This document shows, one piece after another, positions 56,300 through 64,000 of a stretch of DNA of 64,000 bases. The position numbers and the translations under genes were made by a program. Position 1 is the stretch's first letter; each line of letters starts with the position of its first letter. The notes under the pieces were generated by a model, which searched no databases, was not told the origin of the DNA, and saw nothing but the letters and a program-made list of their open reading frames with translations. Origin of the DNA: Sutcliffiella cohnii (lineage in GTDB: Bacteria > Bacillota > Bacilli > Bacillales > Bacillaceae_I); contig NZ_CP018866.1 of the NCBI RefSeq assembly GCF_002250055.1, positions 1,852,501 through 1,916,500 of the forward strand. Direction: 5' to 3'.

Positions 56300-56384
56300 T
56301 TTTTTGATTATAGGAAAGTAAATTTTTATACTCATAGAATGTTAGATGCCATTATATAAAAATGTTTGCTTGTATAGTCGCATA

Positions 56385-56440
56385 AGAAAAACTAACGCAG
56401 CTCGCTTCGTTGCAACGACTCGCGAACATCGAGTTTTTCT
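56385..56440. repeat. Palindromic repeat-like hairpin
   Basis: AGAAAAACT (56385-56393) and AGTTTTTCT (56432-56440) enclose CTCGCTTCGTTGCAACGACTC with more internal pairing. It resembles dispersed Bacillaceae palindromes with AAGAAAAACT arms. A 65-codon frame across it (56346-56543) has no ribosome binding site and is rejected. Confidence 0.5.
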
Positions 56441-56523
56441 AACAAATTTCTCCCAAAAAATAGTGAAAAATGATACAATATTTTTAAACAGTAAAAAAAT
56501 TCCGATTAATAAGGGTGGCCTAT

Positions 56524-58566
56524 ATGCAGGAGGATTTACTTAATATAAATGAAATTTTAAATGGAAATAAAGAAAAATTTACATATTATGTGGAGCTTTA
56601 CCAAGATCGTCTATATGCAATAGCATATCGAATGGTCAATGATAAAGAGGAAGCGAGAATATTAGTTGAAGGAAGTTTTCAATATGTGTATGAACAGCTT
56701 CCGACGTATAATGAAGAAGAAACGTTTACATCTTGGTTTTTCAAAATAACGATTCCACATTTATTTAATCGCATTACTTATAAAGGAAATAGGACAGAAC
56801 ATATTCCGTTTCATTCGTTAACTTTTCCAGAACAAAAAGTGTTGCTACTACATTTCGTTTTAGCAATGGATGAGAGCAATATAGCAACAGTTTTACATTT
56901 TTCGATTAGTGAGGTAGAAAGATATTTAACCGAAGCTAAAGAAAAGCTACGTGGAACGATTACAGCAAAAAGTCAAGCTGAGGATTGTATAAAAGTAGAT
57001 AAGCTTTTTATGTTCTATAAACAGGATCTTTCTGACGAAGAAAATACAATCATCAAAGATCATTTAGAGTTTTGTCCAGCTTGCCGTGAAATATTAACTA
57101 CATTCGAAAAGGAAGATAAACAACTAATTGAATTTCTGAATCAACCTTTCCTTCCTGATTCCTTCGCGGACGAAGTGGTAGAAGGGCTTAGTGCTTATAC
57201 AAAAAACAATAAAAAAAGAAGATCTTGGAAATATCAAATTGTGACATCCACTATTTTGTTAGCTGTCGTCTTACTAGGAATGTTCGTCGTTCCGAAGCTT
57301 TCCCCTGTATATACGGCCGTATCAAACTATATTAAACATGGAGAAATGTACAATGTTTGGGATGAAGGGACGTATACGTTTACGGATAAAGAAATAACGT
57401 TAGAAATAACGGGGATAGATATAAGCCCTAGCAATATTGCCTTACATTACAAAGTAGAATCGGAAAAATCGTTTGGAACGTACGGTTATGATTCTATTAT
57501 TGACATTTGGGATAACAGAATCGTTCAAATAAAAACAGGGGACCGAGTTCAATTTGTCGATATGGTTATGCCGATGTTTCATAGTACAACAGCAGAAAAT
57601 GAAGATACACTTTATTTTTCTTTAAATCAATTAGGCGAAATACCAGATGAATTCGAAATATTATTAAATATTCGTAGAATTGCAGGATATCCTGGTTCGT
57701 GGGACATACAAATTCCTGTTAATTATGCAAAAGCAAATATAAACGTTGAAACTGTTGAAATAAATGAAACAATTACGTTGGATGATGTTGGCCAATTCGA
57801 AATTAAAAAGTTTGAAAGAACGGATATCGAAAGTAAACTAACAATGTTCGTGGCGCTATCGGAAGAAGAAAGAAAAAGGAAAACAGAGCAATTTAGAGAA
57901 ATAGCTGGAATCGAAGCAGATATGTACTATTTAATGCCTCATCTCGAATTTGAAGTAGTAACGGAAAATGGTGATCCACTAGTAGGGTATTATAGCAATT
58001 ATTTTGAGCCGCAATTTACCGAAGATGGATTTATATTTGAATTTGATTTTATGAATATATTAAGAGATAGAGAGAGTTTCGAAAAAATAGGAAACCTAGA
58101 TCCGAAAGAACCTATATATTTTGAATTTATTTCAATTAACAAAATGGAACCTGCCCAAATTGACATACCTATAAAGCTAGAAGAAGGGATTTACGATGTT
58201 AATTTTAAATATGATGATATAGAGATTAATACAGTGGAAGTAATAATGGATAATAGTCAACATGTGGATTTTGTATACCCTAAAATATTGTTAAAAGGAA
58301 GCAAACCTTTAAAGACAGAATACTTTTTCCATTGGAATGCTGTTGATGAAGAGGATAATTACTTAGATAATTTTCATGTTGGTGGGTATGGCTATCATAT
58401 GGAGGGAGATGAGGGCACGGAAATTGTTCAGGAACTTGAACTCTATCCAGACTTTTCAAAGGAACTACCAGAAACGTTTATTTTAAAAGCGACAGATGTA
58501 AGAAAATCCATTCAACCAACCGAACAAATAAGAATTCCGTTGTACAAGGGAGAAGTGGTGAATTGA
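56524..58566 (+). CDS. ECF sigma factor fused to a zinc-finger anti-sigma factor and extracellular domain
   Basis: A 680-residue single polypeptide. Residues 17-85 resemble sigma region 2 (RLYAIAYRMV ... SWFFKITIPHLFNRI), 98-145 region 4 (EQKVLLLHFVLAMDESNIATV ending KEKLR). Cys155, His180, Cys184 and Cys187 form the HxxxCxxC zinc-binding anti-sigma motif; a transmembrane helix follows at about 238-257 and then some 420 extracellular residues of DUF4179/DUF5643 character. The sigma linker is only about 13 residues. AAGGGTGG before ATG 56524 favours this start over GTG 56515. The usual pair of separate genes is joined. Confidence 0.8.
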   Translation: MQEDLLNINEILNGNKEKFTYYVELYQDRLYAIAYRMVNDKEEARILVEGSFQYVYEQLPTYNEEETFTSWFFKITIPHLFNRITYKGNRTEHIPFHSLTFPEQKVLLLHFVLAMDESNIATVLHFSISEVERYLTEAKEKLRGTITAKSQAEDCIKVDKLFMFYKQDLSDEENTIIKDHLEFCPACREILTTFEKEDKQLIEFLNQPFLPDSFADEVVEGLSAYTKNNKKRRSWKYQIVTSTILLAVVLLGMFVVPKLSPVYTAVSNYIKHGEMYNVWDEGTYTFTDKEITLEITGIDISPSNIALHYKVESEKSFGTYGYDSIIDIWDNRIVQIKTGDRVQFVDMVMPMFHSTTAENEDTLYFSLNQLGEIPDEFEILLNIRRIAGYPGSWDIQIPVNYAKANINVETVEINETITLDDVGQFEIKKFERTDIESKLTMFVALSEEERKRKTEQFREIAGIEADMYYLMPHLEFEVVTENGDPLVGYYSNYFEPQFTEDGFIFEFDFMNILRDRESFEKIGNLDPKEPIYFEFISINKMEPAQIDIPIKLEEGIYDVNFKYDDIEINTVEVIMDNSQHVDFVYPKILLKGSKPLKTEYFFHWNAVDEEDNYLDNFHVGGYGYHMEGDEGTEIVQELELYPDFSKELPETFILKATDVRKSIQPTEQIRIPLYKGEVVN

Positions 58567-58567
58567 T

Positions 58568-59194
58568 ATGTCTTATCAACAAATAAAAGAAAAACTGTCA
58601 AAAGCGTACAATGAAAAAGCGGTGGAGCGAGAAGTGAGTAAAATGGATGAATGGAAAGTTCAAGAAAGAGATATTTTTCTTTCTTTTCTAAACAATAGTG
58701 ACAAATTGTTAGAAATCGGTGCTGGGACTGGAAAAGATGGGCTATTTTTTAAAGGGAGAGGACATGAGGTAACTTGCATTGATTTATCACCTGAAATGGT
58801 TAAAATTTGTAGTAATAAAGGGTTAGATGCATATGAAATGTCATTTGATGATTTGCGGTTTTCTGACCATTCATTTAGTGCGATTTGGGCGATGAATTGT
58901 CTACTACATGTTCCAAAAGAGGAATTAGTAAACGTTCTGAAAGAGATTAAAAGAGTACTAAAGCCTGGGGGTCACTTTTTTTGGGGTGTATACGGTGGAC
59001 ATGATTTTGAAGGGATATGGGAACACGATTCATATGAACCGAAACGATTTTTTTCCTTTTTCTCCGAAGAAAAGGTCAAACAATTAGGTGGTAACTATTT
59101 TGAGCTCGTTTCGTTTCGAACATTAACATCTGAACAAATAAATAATCCGGACTTGCAATTTCAAGCAATGGTTTGGAAAAAGGAAAGTTTTTAG
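58568..59194 (+). CDS. Class I SAM-dependent methyltransferase
   Basis: A 208-residue methyltransferase: SAM motif LLEIGAGTGKDG, acidic CIDLSPEMV and post-motif MNCLLHVPKEEL. Substrate unknown. It starts 1 bp after the fusion gene and is probably cotranscribed. Confidence 0.88.
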   Translation: MSYQQIKEKLSKAYNEKAVEREVSKMDEWKVQERDIFLSFLNNSDKLLEIGAGTGKDGLFFKGRGHEVTCIDLSPEMVKICSNKGLDAYEMSFDDLRFSDHSFSAIWAMNCLLHVPKEELVNVLKEIKRVLKPGGHFFWGVYGGHDFEGIWEHDSYEPKRFFSFFSEEKVKQLGGNYFELVSFRTLTSEQINNPDLQFQAMVWKKESF

Positions 59195-59195
59195 A

Positions 59196-59459
59196 ATGAA
59201 GTTGATCGCAAAAAGTATTATACTTTCCCTTCTTCTACATATCGTCCTAGTAATTAGTTTTGTTTGTTACGGCTTATGGCAAACTTGGAGCCATAAACCA
59301 GATTTATATAACAATCAAAATGTAACGATACTACAACAAGAAGTTGCCTTCGGATATACAGTTTCACCAATGTTTTTCATCATAACTTTTGTAGTTAGTA
59401 CGTTGAGCTTCGTTTTCATAATAAAACTATCCAACCTAATAAAATTAAAACTTATTTAA
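59196..59459 (+). CDS. Small two-helix membrane protein
   Basis: An 87-residue hypothetical protein with hydrophobic helices at about 8-28 and 57-80 around a hydrophilic loop. Starts 1 bp after the methyltransferase and ends at a terminator (59459-59486), so it closes the 56524 operon. Family not recognised. Confidence 0.65.
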   Translation: MKLIAKSIILSLLLHIVLVISFVCYGLWQTWSHKPDLYNNQNVTILQQEVAFGYTVSPMFFIITFVVSTLSFVFIIKLSNLIKLKLI

Positions 59460-59487
59460 ATCGATGTAATTGTACATCGATTTTTCT
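59459..59487 (+). terminator. Terminator after the methyltransferase operon
   Basis: TCGATGTA and TACATCGA pair, then T residues. Confidence 0.85.
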
Positions 59488-59529
59488 TTTACTAATTAAT
59501 TAATCCATTTCTCTTGTCGATCTTTTTTG

Positions 59530-59556
59530 TGTGACCGAACATTAATTTAAACCGTC
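59530..59556 (+). promoter_or_regulatory. Candidate ECF promoter upstream of the sigma factor gene
   Basis: TGTGAC (59530-59535), 17-bp spacer and CGTC (59553-59556) resemble the SigX-type consensus TGTAAC-N17-CGAC. Such a site would mean autoregulation of the sigma gene at 59592. Confidence 0.5.
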
Positions 59557-59591
59557 TAAATAGTAACGAAAAAAAGAAAGGGGGATTTGTT

Positions 59592-60116
59592 TTGCTTGAT
59601 GCTAAAAAAAGAGAAGTAGAAGAATGGTATACGCTATATAGCGAAAGCATATTCAAATATATTTTTATGATGACGCATGATTATCAGCAAGCAGAAGATT
59701 TAACACAAGAAACTTTTGTAAAAGTATTTGTTCATTATGATTCGTTTCACAGAAATTCAAGCCCGAAAACTTGGATCTATCGGATTGCTCATAATGTAAC
59801 AGTTGATGCTCAGCGAAAAAAGAAGCCATTATTAAAAGTAAAAGAATTTTTTCAATCTGCAGATCCAAAACCGTTACCAGAAGAGGTTGTAACGATTCGT
59901 GAAAGTTCAGTAGAACTGTTTCAGTTATTACAAAAGTTAAAGTCAAATTATCGAGAAGTAATTGTTTTTAGAAAAGTAAAAGGACTTTCAACGAAAGAAA
60001 CAGCTGAAATTTTACAATGGTCAGAAAGCAAAGTGAAAATGACACTAAACAGAGCATTAACTGCATTGGAAAAAGAAATGGAAAAGGAGGGTTATAAATA
60101 TGAAAAATTTATTTAA
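59592..60116 (+). CDS. ECF sigma factor, SigX-like
   Basis: A 174-residue ECF sigma factor: region 2 (FKYIFMMTHDYQQAEDLTQETFVKV, shortened here to AEDLTQETF) and PKTWIYRIAHNVTVDAQRKK, region 4 YREVIVFRKVKGLSTKETAEIL. It resembles SigX of B. subtilis in both halves. TTG start 6 bp after AAAGGGGG. It overlaps the anti-sigma gene by 17 bp. Confidence 0.9.
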   Translation: MLDAKKREVEEWYTLYSESIFKYIFMMTHDYQQAEDLTQETFVKVFVHYDSFHRNSSPKTWIYRIAHNVTVDAQRKKKPLLKVKEFFQSADPKPLPEEVVTIRESSVELFQLLQKLKSNYREVIVFRKVKGLSTKETAEILQWSESKVKMTLNRALTALEKEMEKEGYKYEKFI

Positions 60117-61338
60117 TGATCAAGACTTTCAACAACTAAATGAAGATATTAACTGGAATAAAAACCGCCAAGAATTAATTCGTCAAAACTTATTTCAAAA
60201 GGCACGTAAAATCGAGAAAAAAAGTAAAGCATATCATTATTTAATGGTGACAGCGAGCGTTACTTTGTTCTTCATAGCTGTTTTTATTGGGTCCCAATTT
60301 TTGTTTAACAAAGATAACGAACAAATTAATCCTCCGGTAGTTTCTGATGAACAAGAGCACCTAGAAGAAAAGGATAACAATGATCAAGAAGAAGTGGAAA
60401 ATAATGAAGAAGAATTAAATGAAGAACTAGATGAAAGTACGGAAGATAGTAGTAAAGAAGAAGAACAAAACCAAAATGAAAATGAAATAGACAGCGTTGT
60501 TTATAAAGGGATATACGATGAAAGTAAGCAATATTTTTCAGTAGCAATGTCAGACGACAATGCGATGTACACTATACCAGTAACTATTCCTTCTATTAAT
60601 TTAGAATCATTGGATAATCTAAATTTCCATGCAGATCCAATGCTAAAGGAATATTTACTAGAAAATTATCTTATCGTACCAGCACGAAGCGATATCCCAC
60701 TACAAAGCTATCATTATGATGAAGAAAATAAACATGTATCACTATATTTTAATAAACAAGATCTAATTAATGTTCAAGGTTCTACCGGAATGATGTTAGC
60801 TGGATATGCTTTTCATGTATATGCGAGGCAAATAGTACCGGAAGCAGAATATTTTACGGTTTTCGAAGATGATAAGCCATTTATGGATAGTCACGGTGGC
60901 TCACACGAACATGTTACAATTGTTCGCAATAATGTTTACACACCAGTTAACACTGGAAAGCAAATATTTTTAAAGGAAGAAACTAATGTTTATGAAACAG
61001 TGGAGCAATATATTGAAAGTTTCCTTTCGCTCCATGATAGACCGGACTTACCTGAAGCTACCGTTGATTTAAGTATGTTTTCGTTATCATATACCGGCTA
61101 TTCGGGTAACTCAATAGAAATTAAAATAACTGGAGAAGTGGGGAATATGACAGAGACGGAAAGAGCTAATTTACAGACTTTAATTTCGCACGGTATTGGT
61201 TTGACGATATTTCATTCGCCACATTATTTTTCAGAACGTGTTAATGAGGCAACAATTTTTTTAAATGATGAAGTTATTTTTGACGGGAGTTTAGATGCAA
61301 TTCAAATAAACGTAATTGACGTTGATTTACAATCATAA
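60100..61338 (+). CDS. Anti-sigma factor (RsiX-like), membrane
   Basis: A 412-residue protein: short cytosolic N-terminus, one transmembrane helix (about 47-68), an acidic Glu/Asn-rich linker (about 75-130), and an extracellular domain with GerMN-like features (PVTIPS..., GYAFHVYARQIVPEAEYF). No zinc-finger motif is visible, unlike the fused protein at 56524. By position and overlap it is the anti-sigma partner of the 59592 sigma factor. Confidence 0.8.
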   Translation: MKNLFNDQDFQQLNEDINWNKNRQELIRQNLFQKARKIEKKSKAYHYLMVTASVTLFFIAVFIGSQFLFNKDNEQINPPVVSDEQEHLEEKDNNDQEEVENNEEELNEELDESTEDSSKEEEQNQNENEIDSVVYKGIYDESKQYFSVAMSDDNAMYTIPVTIPSINLESLDNLNFHADPMLKEYLLENYLIVPARSDIPLQSYHYDEENKHVSLYFNKQDLINVQGSTGMMLAGYAFHVYARQIVPEAEYFTVFEDDKPFMDSHGGSHEHVTIVRNNVYTPVNTGKQIFLKEETNVYETVEQYIESFLSLHDRPDLPEATVDLSMFSLSYTGYSGNSIEIKITGEVGNMTETERANLQTLISHGIGLTIFHSPHYFSERVNEATIFLNDEVIFDGSLDAIQINVIDVDLQS

Positions 61339-61357
61339 TTTTTTAGGAGGGCGGTCT

Positions 61358-61414
61358 ATGAATAGATCGCCTAAATTATTTAAAGGAACTCTTCCATCTC
61401 ATGTGCTAAAATAA
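61358..61414 (+). CDS. Possible 18-residue peptide
   Basis: MNRSPKLFKGTLPSHVLK follows AGGAGG (61345-61350) by 7 bp. The ATG also falls in a hairpin GGCGGTCTA/TAGATCGCC (61350-61369). It may be a leader or chance. Confidence 0.25.
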   Translation: MNRSPKLFKGTLPSHVLK

Positions 61415-61453
61415 TAATATGGAAAATTAAATACATGATAGGGTGGGATAGAA

Positions 61454-62239
61454 ATGGAACTTAATTTAGAAGGTAAGTCTGCTTTAGTTATTGCGTCAAG
61501 TCAAGGATTAGGAAGAGCGATTGCAACTTCATTTGTAAAAGAAGGAGTAAACGTAGTCCTTGCTAGCCGCAATGAAGAAAAATTAATAGAAACAATGGAT
61601 GAACTAAAGGTTTTAAACAAAGGAAGCGTTACATACATAAAGACAGATATTACAAAAACAGAAGACATAAAAAAAGCGGTACAATACACAGTTGAACAGA
61701 ATGGTACGATTGATATATTAATTAATAACGCAGGGGGACCACCCGCTGGAACGTTTGAGCAAATGGATGATGAACAGTGGCAAAATGCATTTGAATTAAA
61801 TCTATTAAGCTATATTCGCTTAATTCGGGAAGCATTACCATACTTAAAGAATCAAGGTGGGAAAATTATTAATATTGCTTCTTCGTCCATCAAAGAACCT
61901 ATTCAAGGATTAATTTTGTCTAACACTTTCCGTACAGGCATTGTCGGACTTTCAAAATCACTTGCAACTGAGCTTGCCCCTCACAATATTTTAATCAATA
62001 CCGTTGCACTAGGGAGAATTGCGACAGATCGGGTAGCGCATTTAGATAGTGTTAGTGCAGAGCGACAAGGTATTTCAATAGAAGAAGTCGAGAAAAAAGC
62101 GAAAGCAAACATTCCTTTAGGCCGGTATGGACATCCTGATGAGTTTGCAAAAGTTGTAACTTTTTTAGCTTCTGATGCGAATAGTTACATGACGGGGAGT
62201 TCTTTCTTAGTTGATGGTGGTATGATTAAATCGATATAA
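61454..62239 (+). CDS. SDR-family oxidoreductase without the catalytic Tyr/Lys
   Basis: A 261-residue Rossmann-fold SDR of FabG-like type: ASSQGLGRAIA nucleotide site and NNAGGPP (91-97) are normal. The YxxxK position reads LSNTFR, with Ser156 for Tyr and Arg160 for Lys. I recall a distinct BKR-like subgroup that also has LSNALR-type sequence there, so this is a subgroup feature and not a fresh mutation. Activity uncertain. Confidence 0.85.
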   Translation: MELNLEGKSALVIASSQGLGRAIATSFVKEGVNVVLASRNEEKLIETMDELKVLNKGSVTYIKTDITKTEDIKKAVQYTVEQNGTIDILINNAGGPPAGTFEQMDDEQWQNAFELNLLSYIRLIREALPYLKNQGGKIINIASSSIKEPIQGLILSNTFRTGIVGLSKSLATELAPHNILINTVALGRIATDRVAHLDSVSAERQGISIEEVEKKAKANIPLGRYGHPDEFAKVVTFLASDANSYMTGSSFLVDGGMIKSI

Positions 62240-62268
62240 CTATATTAGAAAGTTGGTATTTTTTATAA

Positions 62269-62886
62269 ATGAATGTTAAAAGACTTATAGCTATCATCTT
62301 TGGTGGATTACTTATCGGATTTTTACTAGGAGTTTTAAACGTCCAAGTAGATTATTGGATGTTCGTTTTTTTAGTGTTTATCGCGTTCTTATTATTTTCA
62401 TATCGTGATGTACGTTATATGTTTTTATCAAGAGATGTTGAAAAAATAGAAAAATATTTACAAAAGAAGTCAGTAGAACCTTACTATGACTTTATCCTAC
62501 AACTAGCAAATAAAGATATGAGTGAAGCTAAAAAAGCGTTAGAAAAATTAGAAGAGAAATGGAAGAAGAAAGAGCGAACAGCGGTCTTTCGAGCAAATTA
62601 TTATTTATATATGAAAGATTGGAAGTTATTAAAAGAAGAAATAACGTTTATTCCACAAGAGGAATTTAAACATTATTTCCTGGCGGCGATAGCGATAGAA
62701 GAAAAAAATGAATCGAACTTTGTCCATTCCATTCAGCACATTCGTAAAGATTGGATGAAACTGTCCCTAGAAGCGGAAAAAGCAAAAAAAGCAAAAAATA
62801 AAGTACTTGCAGATCAAAAACAATTAGAGGCATTACGTGCAACAAAAGGGATTCAATATTATATTTTGTCCAAGTCATTTGACTAA
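62269..62886 (+). CDS. Hypothetical two-helix membrane protein with coiled-coil tail
   Basis: A 205-residue protein: hydrophobic helices at about 6-22 and 28-46, then a charged helical cytoplasmic region with Lys/Glu-rich segments (EAKKALEKLEEKWKKKE and EKAKKAKNK). Shine-Dalgarno sequence before the ATG is weak. Family not recognised. Confidence 0.65.
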   Translation: MNVKRLIAIIFGGLLIGFLLGVLNVQVDYWMFVFLVFIAFLLFSYRDVRYMFLSRDVEKIEKYLQKKSVEPYYDFILQLANKDMSEAKKALEKLEEKWKKKERTAVFRANYYLYMKDWKLLKEEITFIPQEEFKHYFLAAIAIEEKNESNFVHSIQHIRKDWMKLSLEAEKAKKAKNKVLADQKQLEALRATKGIQYYILSKSFD

Positions 62887-62973
62887 GAGAGTCCTTGACA
62901 ATAGAGCTTAGCTACCTTTAAACTGAAGGTAGTCATTAGTTATTAGAAAATTTATAACGTTTGGAGAAATGAT

Positions 62974-63411
62974 ATGGTACTTGCTGTTGATAAAAGAATT
63001 GGTAAACATGCCATTCTATTAGTACTTCAATCAGAAGCGGAAGAATCTATTTCATTACCACCACATTGGAAATATTGTACGGGTAAGGTAGGGGCAATGG
63101 ATTCTCAGAAAGTCGTTTCCGCTATTGAAACGGCAGCAAAGAGAGAAGGTATTATCCGAACGAACGGATATAGAGAAACACATGCGTTATATCACGCAAT
63201 AATGGATGCGTTAAGTGGTGTAACACGTGGTCAAGTACAGTTAGGGTCGTTAATGCGAACGGTTGGACTTCGCTTTGCAATTGTGCGTGGTAATCCATAT
63301 GAGGAAATGGAAGAAGGAGATTGGATTGCCGTTGCGTTGTATGGAACAATTGGAGCGCCGGTTCGAGGATCAGAGCACGAAACGATAGGTTTAGGAATTA
63401 ATCACATGTAA
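62974..63411 (+). CDS. hutP: HutP histidine-utilisation antiterminator
   Basis: A 145-residue RNA-binding antiterminator that, with L-histidine and Mg2+, allows transcription through the terminator before hutH. The [11 protein letters not shown] segment holds metal-coordinating histidines, and [12 protein letters not shown] is conserved. TTGGAGAA precedes the ATG. The window ends inside its target operon. Confidence 0.96.
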   Translation: MVLAVDKRIGKHAILLVLQSEAEESISLPPHWKYCTGKVGAMDSQKVVSAIETAAKREGIIRTNGYRETHALYHAIMDALSGVTRGQVQLGSLMRTVGLRFAIVRGNPYEEMEEGDWIAVALYGTIGAPVRGSEHETIGLGINHM

Positions 63412-63438
63412 ATATTGTTGCCCATAGATATTGATCAT

Positions 63439-63490
63439 TAGGGGGCTGTACCTTTTACTAGTTTAAAAGGTATAGCCTCCTTTTGCTATT
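63439..63490 (+). terminator. HutP-controlled terminator of the hut operon
   Basis: GGGGGCTGTACCTTTT and AAAAGGTATAGCCTCC pair around a short loop that contains a TAG, followed by T residues. TAG triplets and the position between hutP and hutH match the known HutP target, which binds NAG repeats. Confidence 0.85.
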
Positions 63491-63517
63491 TTTAGGGCTA
63501 TAAAGGGGTGGAGAACT

Positions 63518-64000
63518 TTGGTTACGTTAACTGGTAATCATCTGTCGTTAAAACAGTTAGACAACATACTATTTAAAAAAGAAAAGGTAAAAGCATGTAC
63601 GGAAGCACTTTCTAGAGTTGCAGCTAGTAGAAAAAAAGTAGAACAAATAACTGAAGAAGGAAAAGTAGTGTACGGTATTACAACTGGATTTGGTAAGTTT
63701 AGTGATGTATTCATTCCAAGTGAACAAACGGAAGAATTACAACGTCATTTAATTCATTCTCATGCTTGTGGTGTAGGAGAACCATTTCATCCTGCTATAA
63801 GTAAAGCGATGGTAGTGTTACGAGCAAATGCACTATTAAAAGGCTACTCAGGAATACGCCCTTCAGTTATTGAGAGATTGTTATTTTATGTTAATGAAGA
63901 CATAATACCGGTTGTTCCTCAACAAGGGTCACTTGGTGCAAGTGGAGATTTAGCCCCACTTTCTCATTTAGCTTTAACTCTTCTTGGGGAGGGTGAAGTG
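63518..64000 (+). CDS. hutH: Histidine ammonia-lyase, 3' end cut by window
   Basis: Eliminates ammonia from histidine to give urocanate. Reading from TTG 63518 (AAAGGGGTGGAG before it) gives 161 codons to the window edge, roughly the first third of an approximately 510-residue protein. It shows VVYGITTGFGKFSDV, LRANALLKGYSG and the MIO-forming loop SLGASGDLAPLSHLAL. Confidence 0.94.
   Translation, partial: MVTLTGNHLSLKQLDNILFKKEKVKACTEALSRVAASRKKVEQITEEGKVVYGITTGFGKFSDVFIPSEQTEELQRHLIHSHACGVGEPFHPAISKAMVVLRANALLKGYSGIRPSVIERLLFYVNEDIIPVVPQQGSLGASGDLAPLSHLALTLLGEGEV

Noticed and set aside
56346..56543. 65-residue plus-strand frame
   Set aside because: No ribosome binding site; it runs through a palindromic repeat and into the sigma-fusion start.
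59665..59946. 93-residue antisense frame
   Set aside because: It lies opposite the ECF sigma factor gene and shows no family motif.

Overview
The window is low-GC, densely coded DNA from an endospore-forming Bacillaceae bacterium. The evidence is the methionine-salvage (mtn), queuosine (queCDEF), Spo0E, GerA-type germinant receptor, YjcZ and HutP genes, the strong AGGAGG-type ribosome binding sites with many TTG and GTG starts, and the SAM-I and preQ1-I riboswitches. From memory, gene order in roughly the first 31 kb resembles the ykr-ykv region of Bacillus subtilis (mtn genes, spo0E, mhqR, ykvI, queCDEF, ykvS). No rRNA, tRNA, prophage or CRISPR array was seen.

Layout. 1-9.4 kb: methionine salvage, as mtnK-mtnA (minus strand, SAM-I riboswitch), a cold-shock gene behind a 21-bp tandem repeat array, mtnU, mtnE, and mtnW-mtnX-mtnB-mtnD behind a second SAM-I riboswitch. 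9.8-12.4 kb: a CBS-domain protein, a YibQ-type deacetylase-fold protein, a Spo0E-type phosphatase and a ZIP metal transporter. 12.8-18 kb: a PhnD-PhnC-PhnE-PhnE phosphonate/phosphite-type ABC importer with PhoP-like boxes, then a cytoplasmic nucleotidase/phosphodiesterase. 18.1-26.3 kb: a MarR/MhqR-type regulator, an M3 peptidase, a MurE paralogue with an altered amino-acid recognition motif, two tandem lipoproteins (one NodB deacetylase and one apparently gutted copy), YkvI, an ATP-synthase-c-like protein and a CPBP protease. 26.4-29.2 kb: a tiny DUF6254-like gene, then preQ1 riboswitch-queCDEF.

29.3-36.6 kb: a DUF3231 protein, small conserved genes, a tricistronic germinant receptor and a nucleoside hydrolase. 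37.5-44.5 kb: a Ytr-like ABC cluster under its own GntR operator, interrupted by a GC-rich intergenic repeat, then a LolD/MacB-type ABC pair. 44.6-46.5 kb: a membrane-anchored polysaccharide deacetylase, a membrane protein, a possible miniature mobile element and a second, very small Spo0E-type gene. 46.7-51.2 kb: a four-gene operon with MoxR ATPase and DUF58 genes flanked by two paralogous DUF4129-type membrane proteins.

51.3-64 kb: an alpha/beta hydrolase, a YjcZ peptide, a manganese catalase with an (ATT)11 microsatellite against its ribosome binding site, a LysM-NlpC/P60 cell-wall hydrolase, a single protein joining an ECF sigma factor to a zinc-finger anti-sigma factor, a methyltransferase, a conventional split ECF sigma/anti-sigma pair with a SigX-like promoter, an SDR lacking the catalytic Tyr/Lys, and hutP-hutH with the HutP-type terminator.

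The most unusual items are the sigma/anti-sigma fusion (56524-58566), the hollowed-out deacetylase copy (23108-23974), the stand-alone double-hairpin c-subunit-like protein (25230-25631), the transglutaminase-free MoxR/DUF58 operon with duplicated flanking genes (46684-51204) and the NNPL-type MurE paralogue (20628-22145). All functions are inferred from reading motifs; no database search was run.
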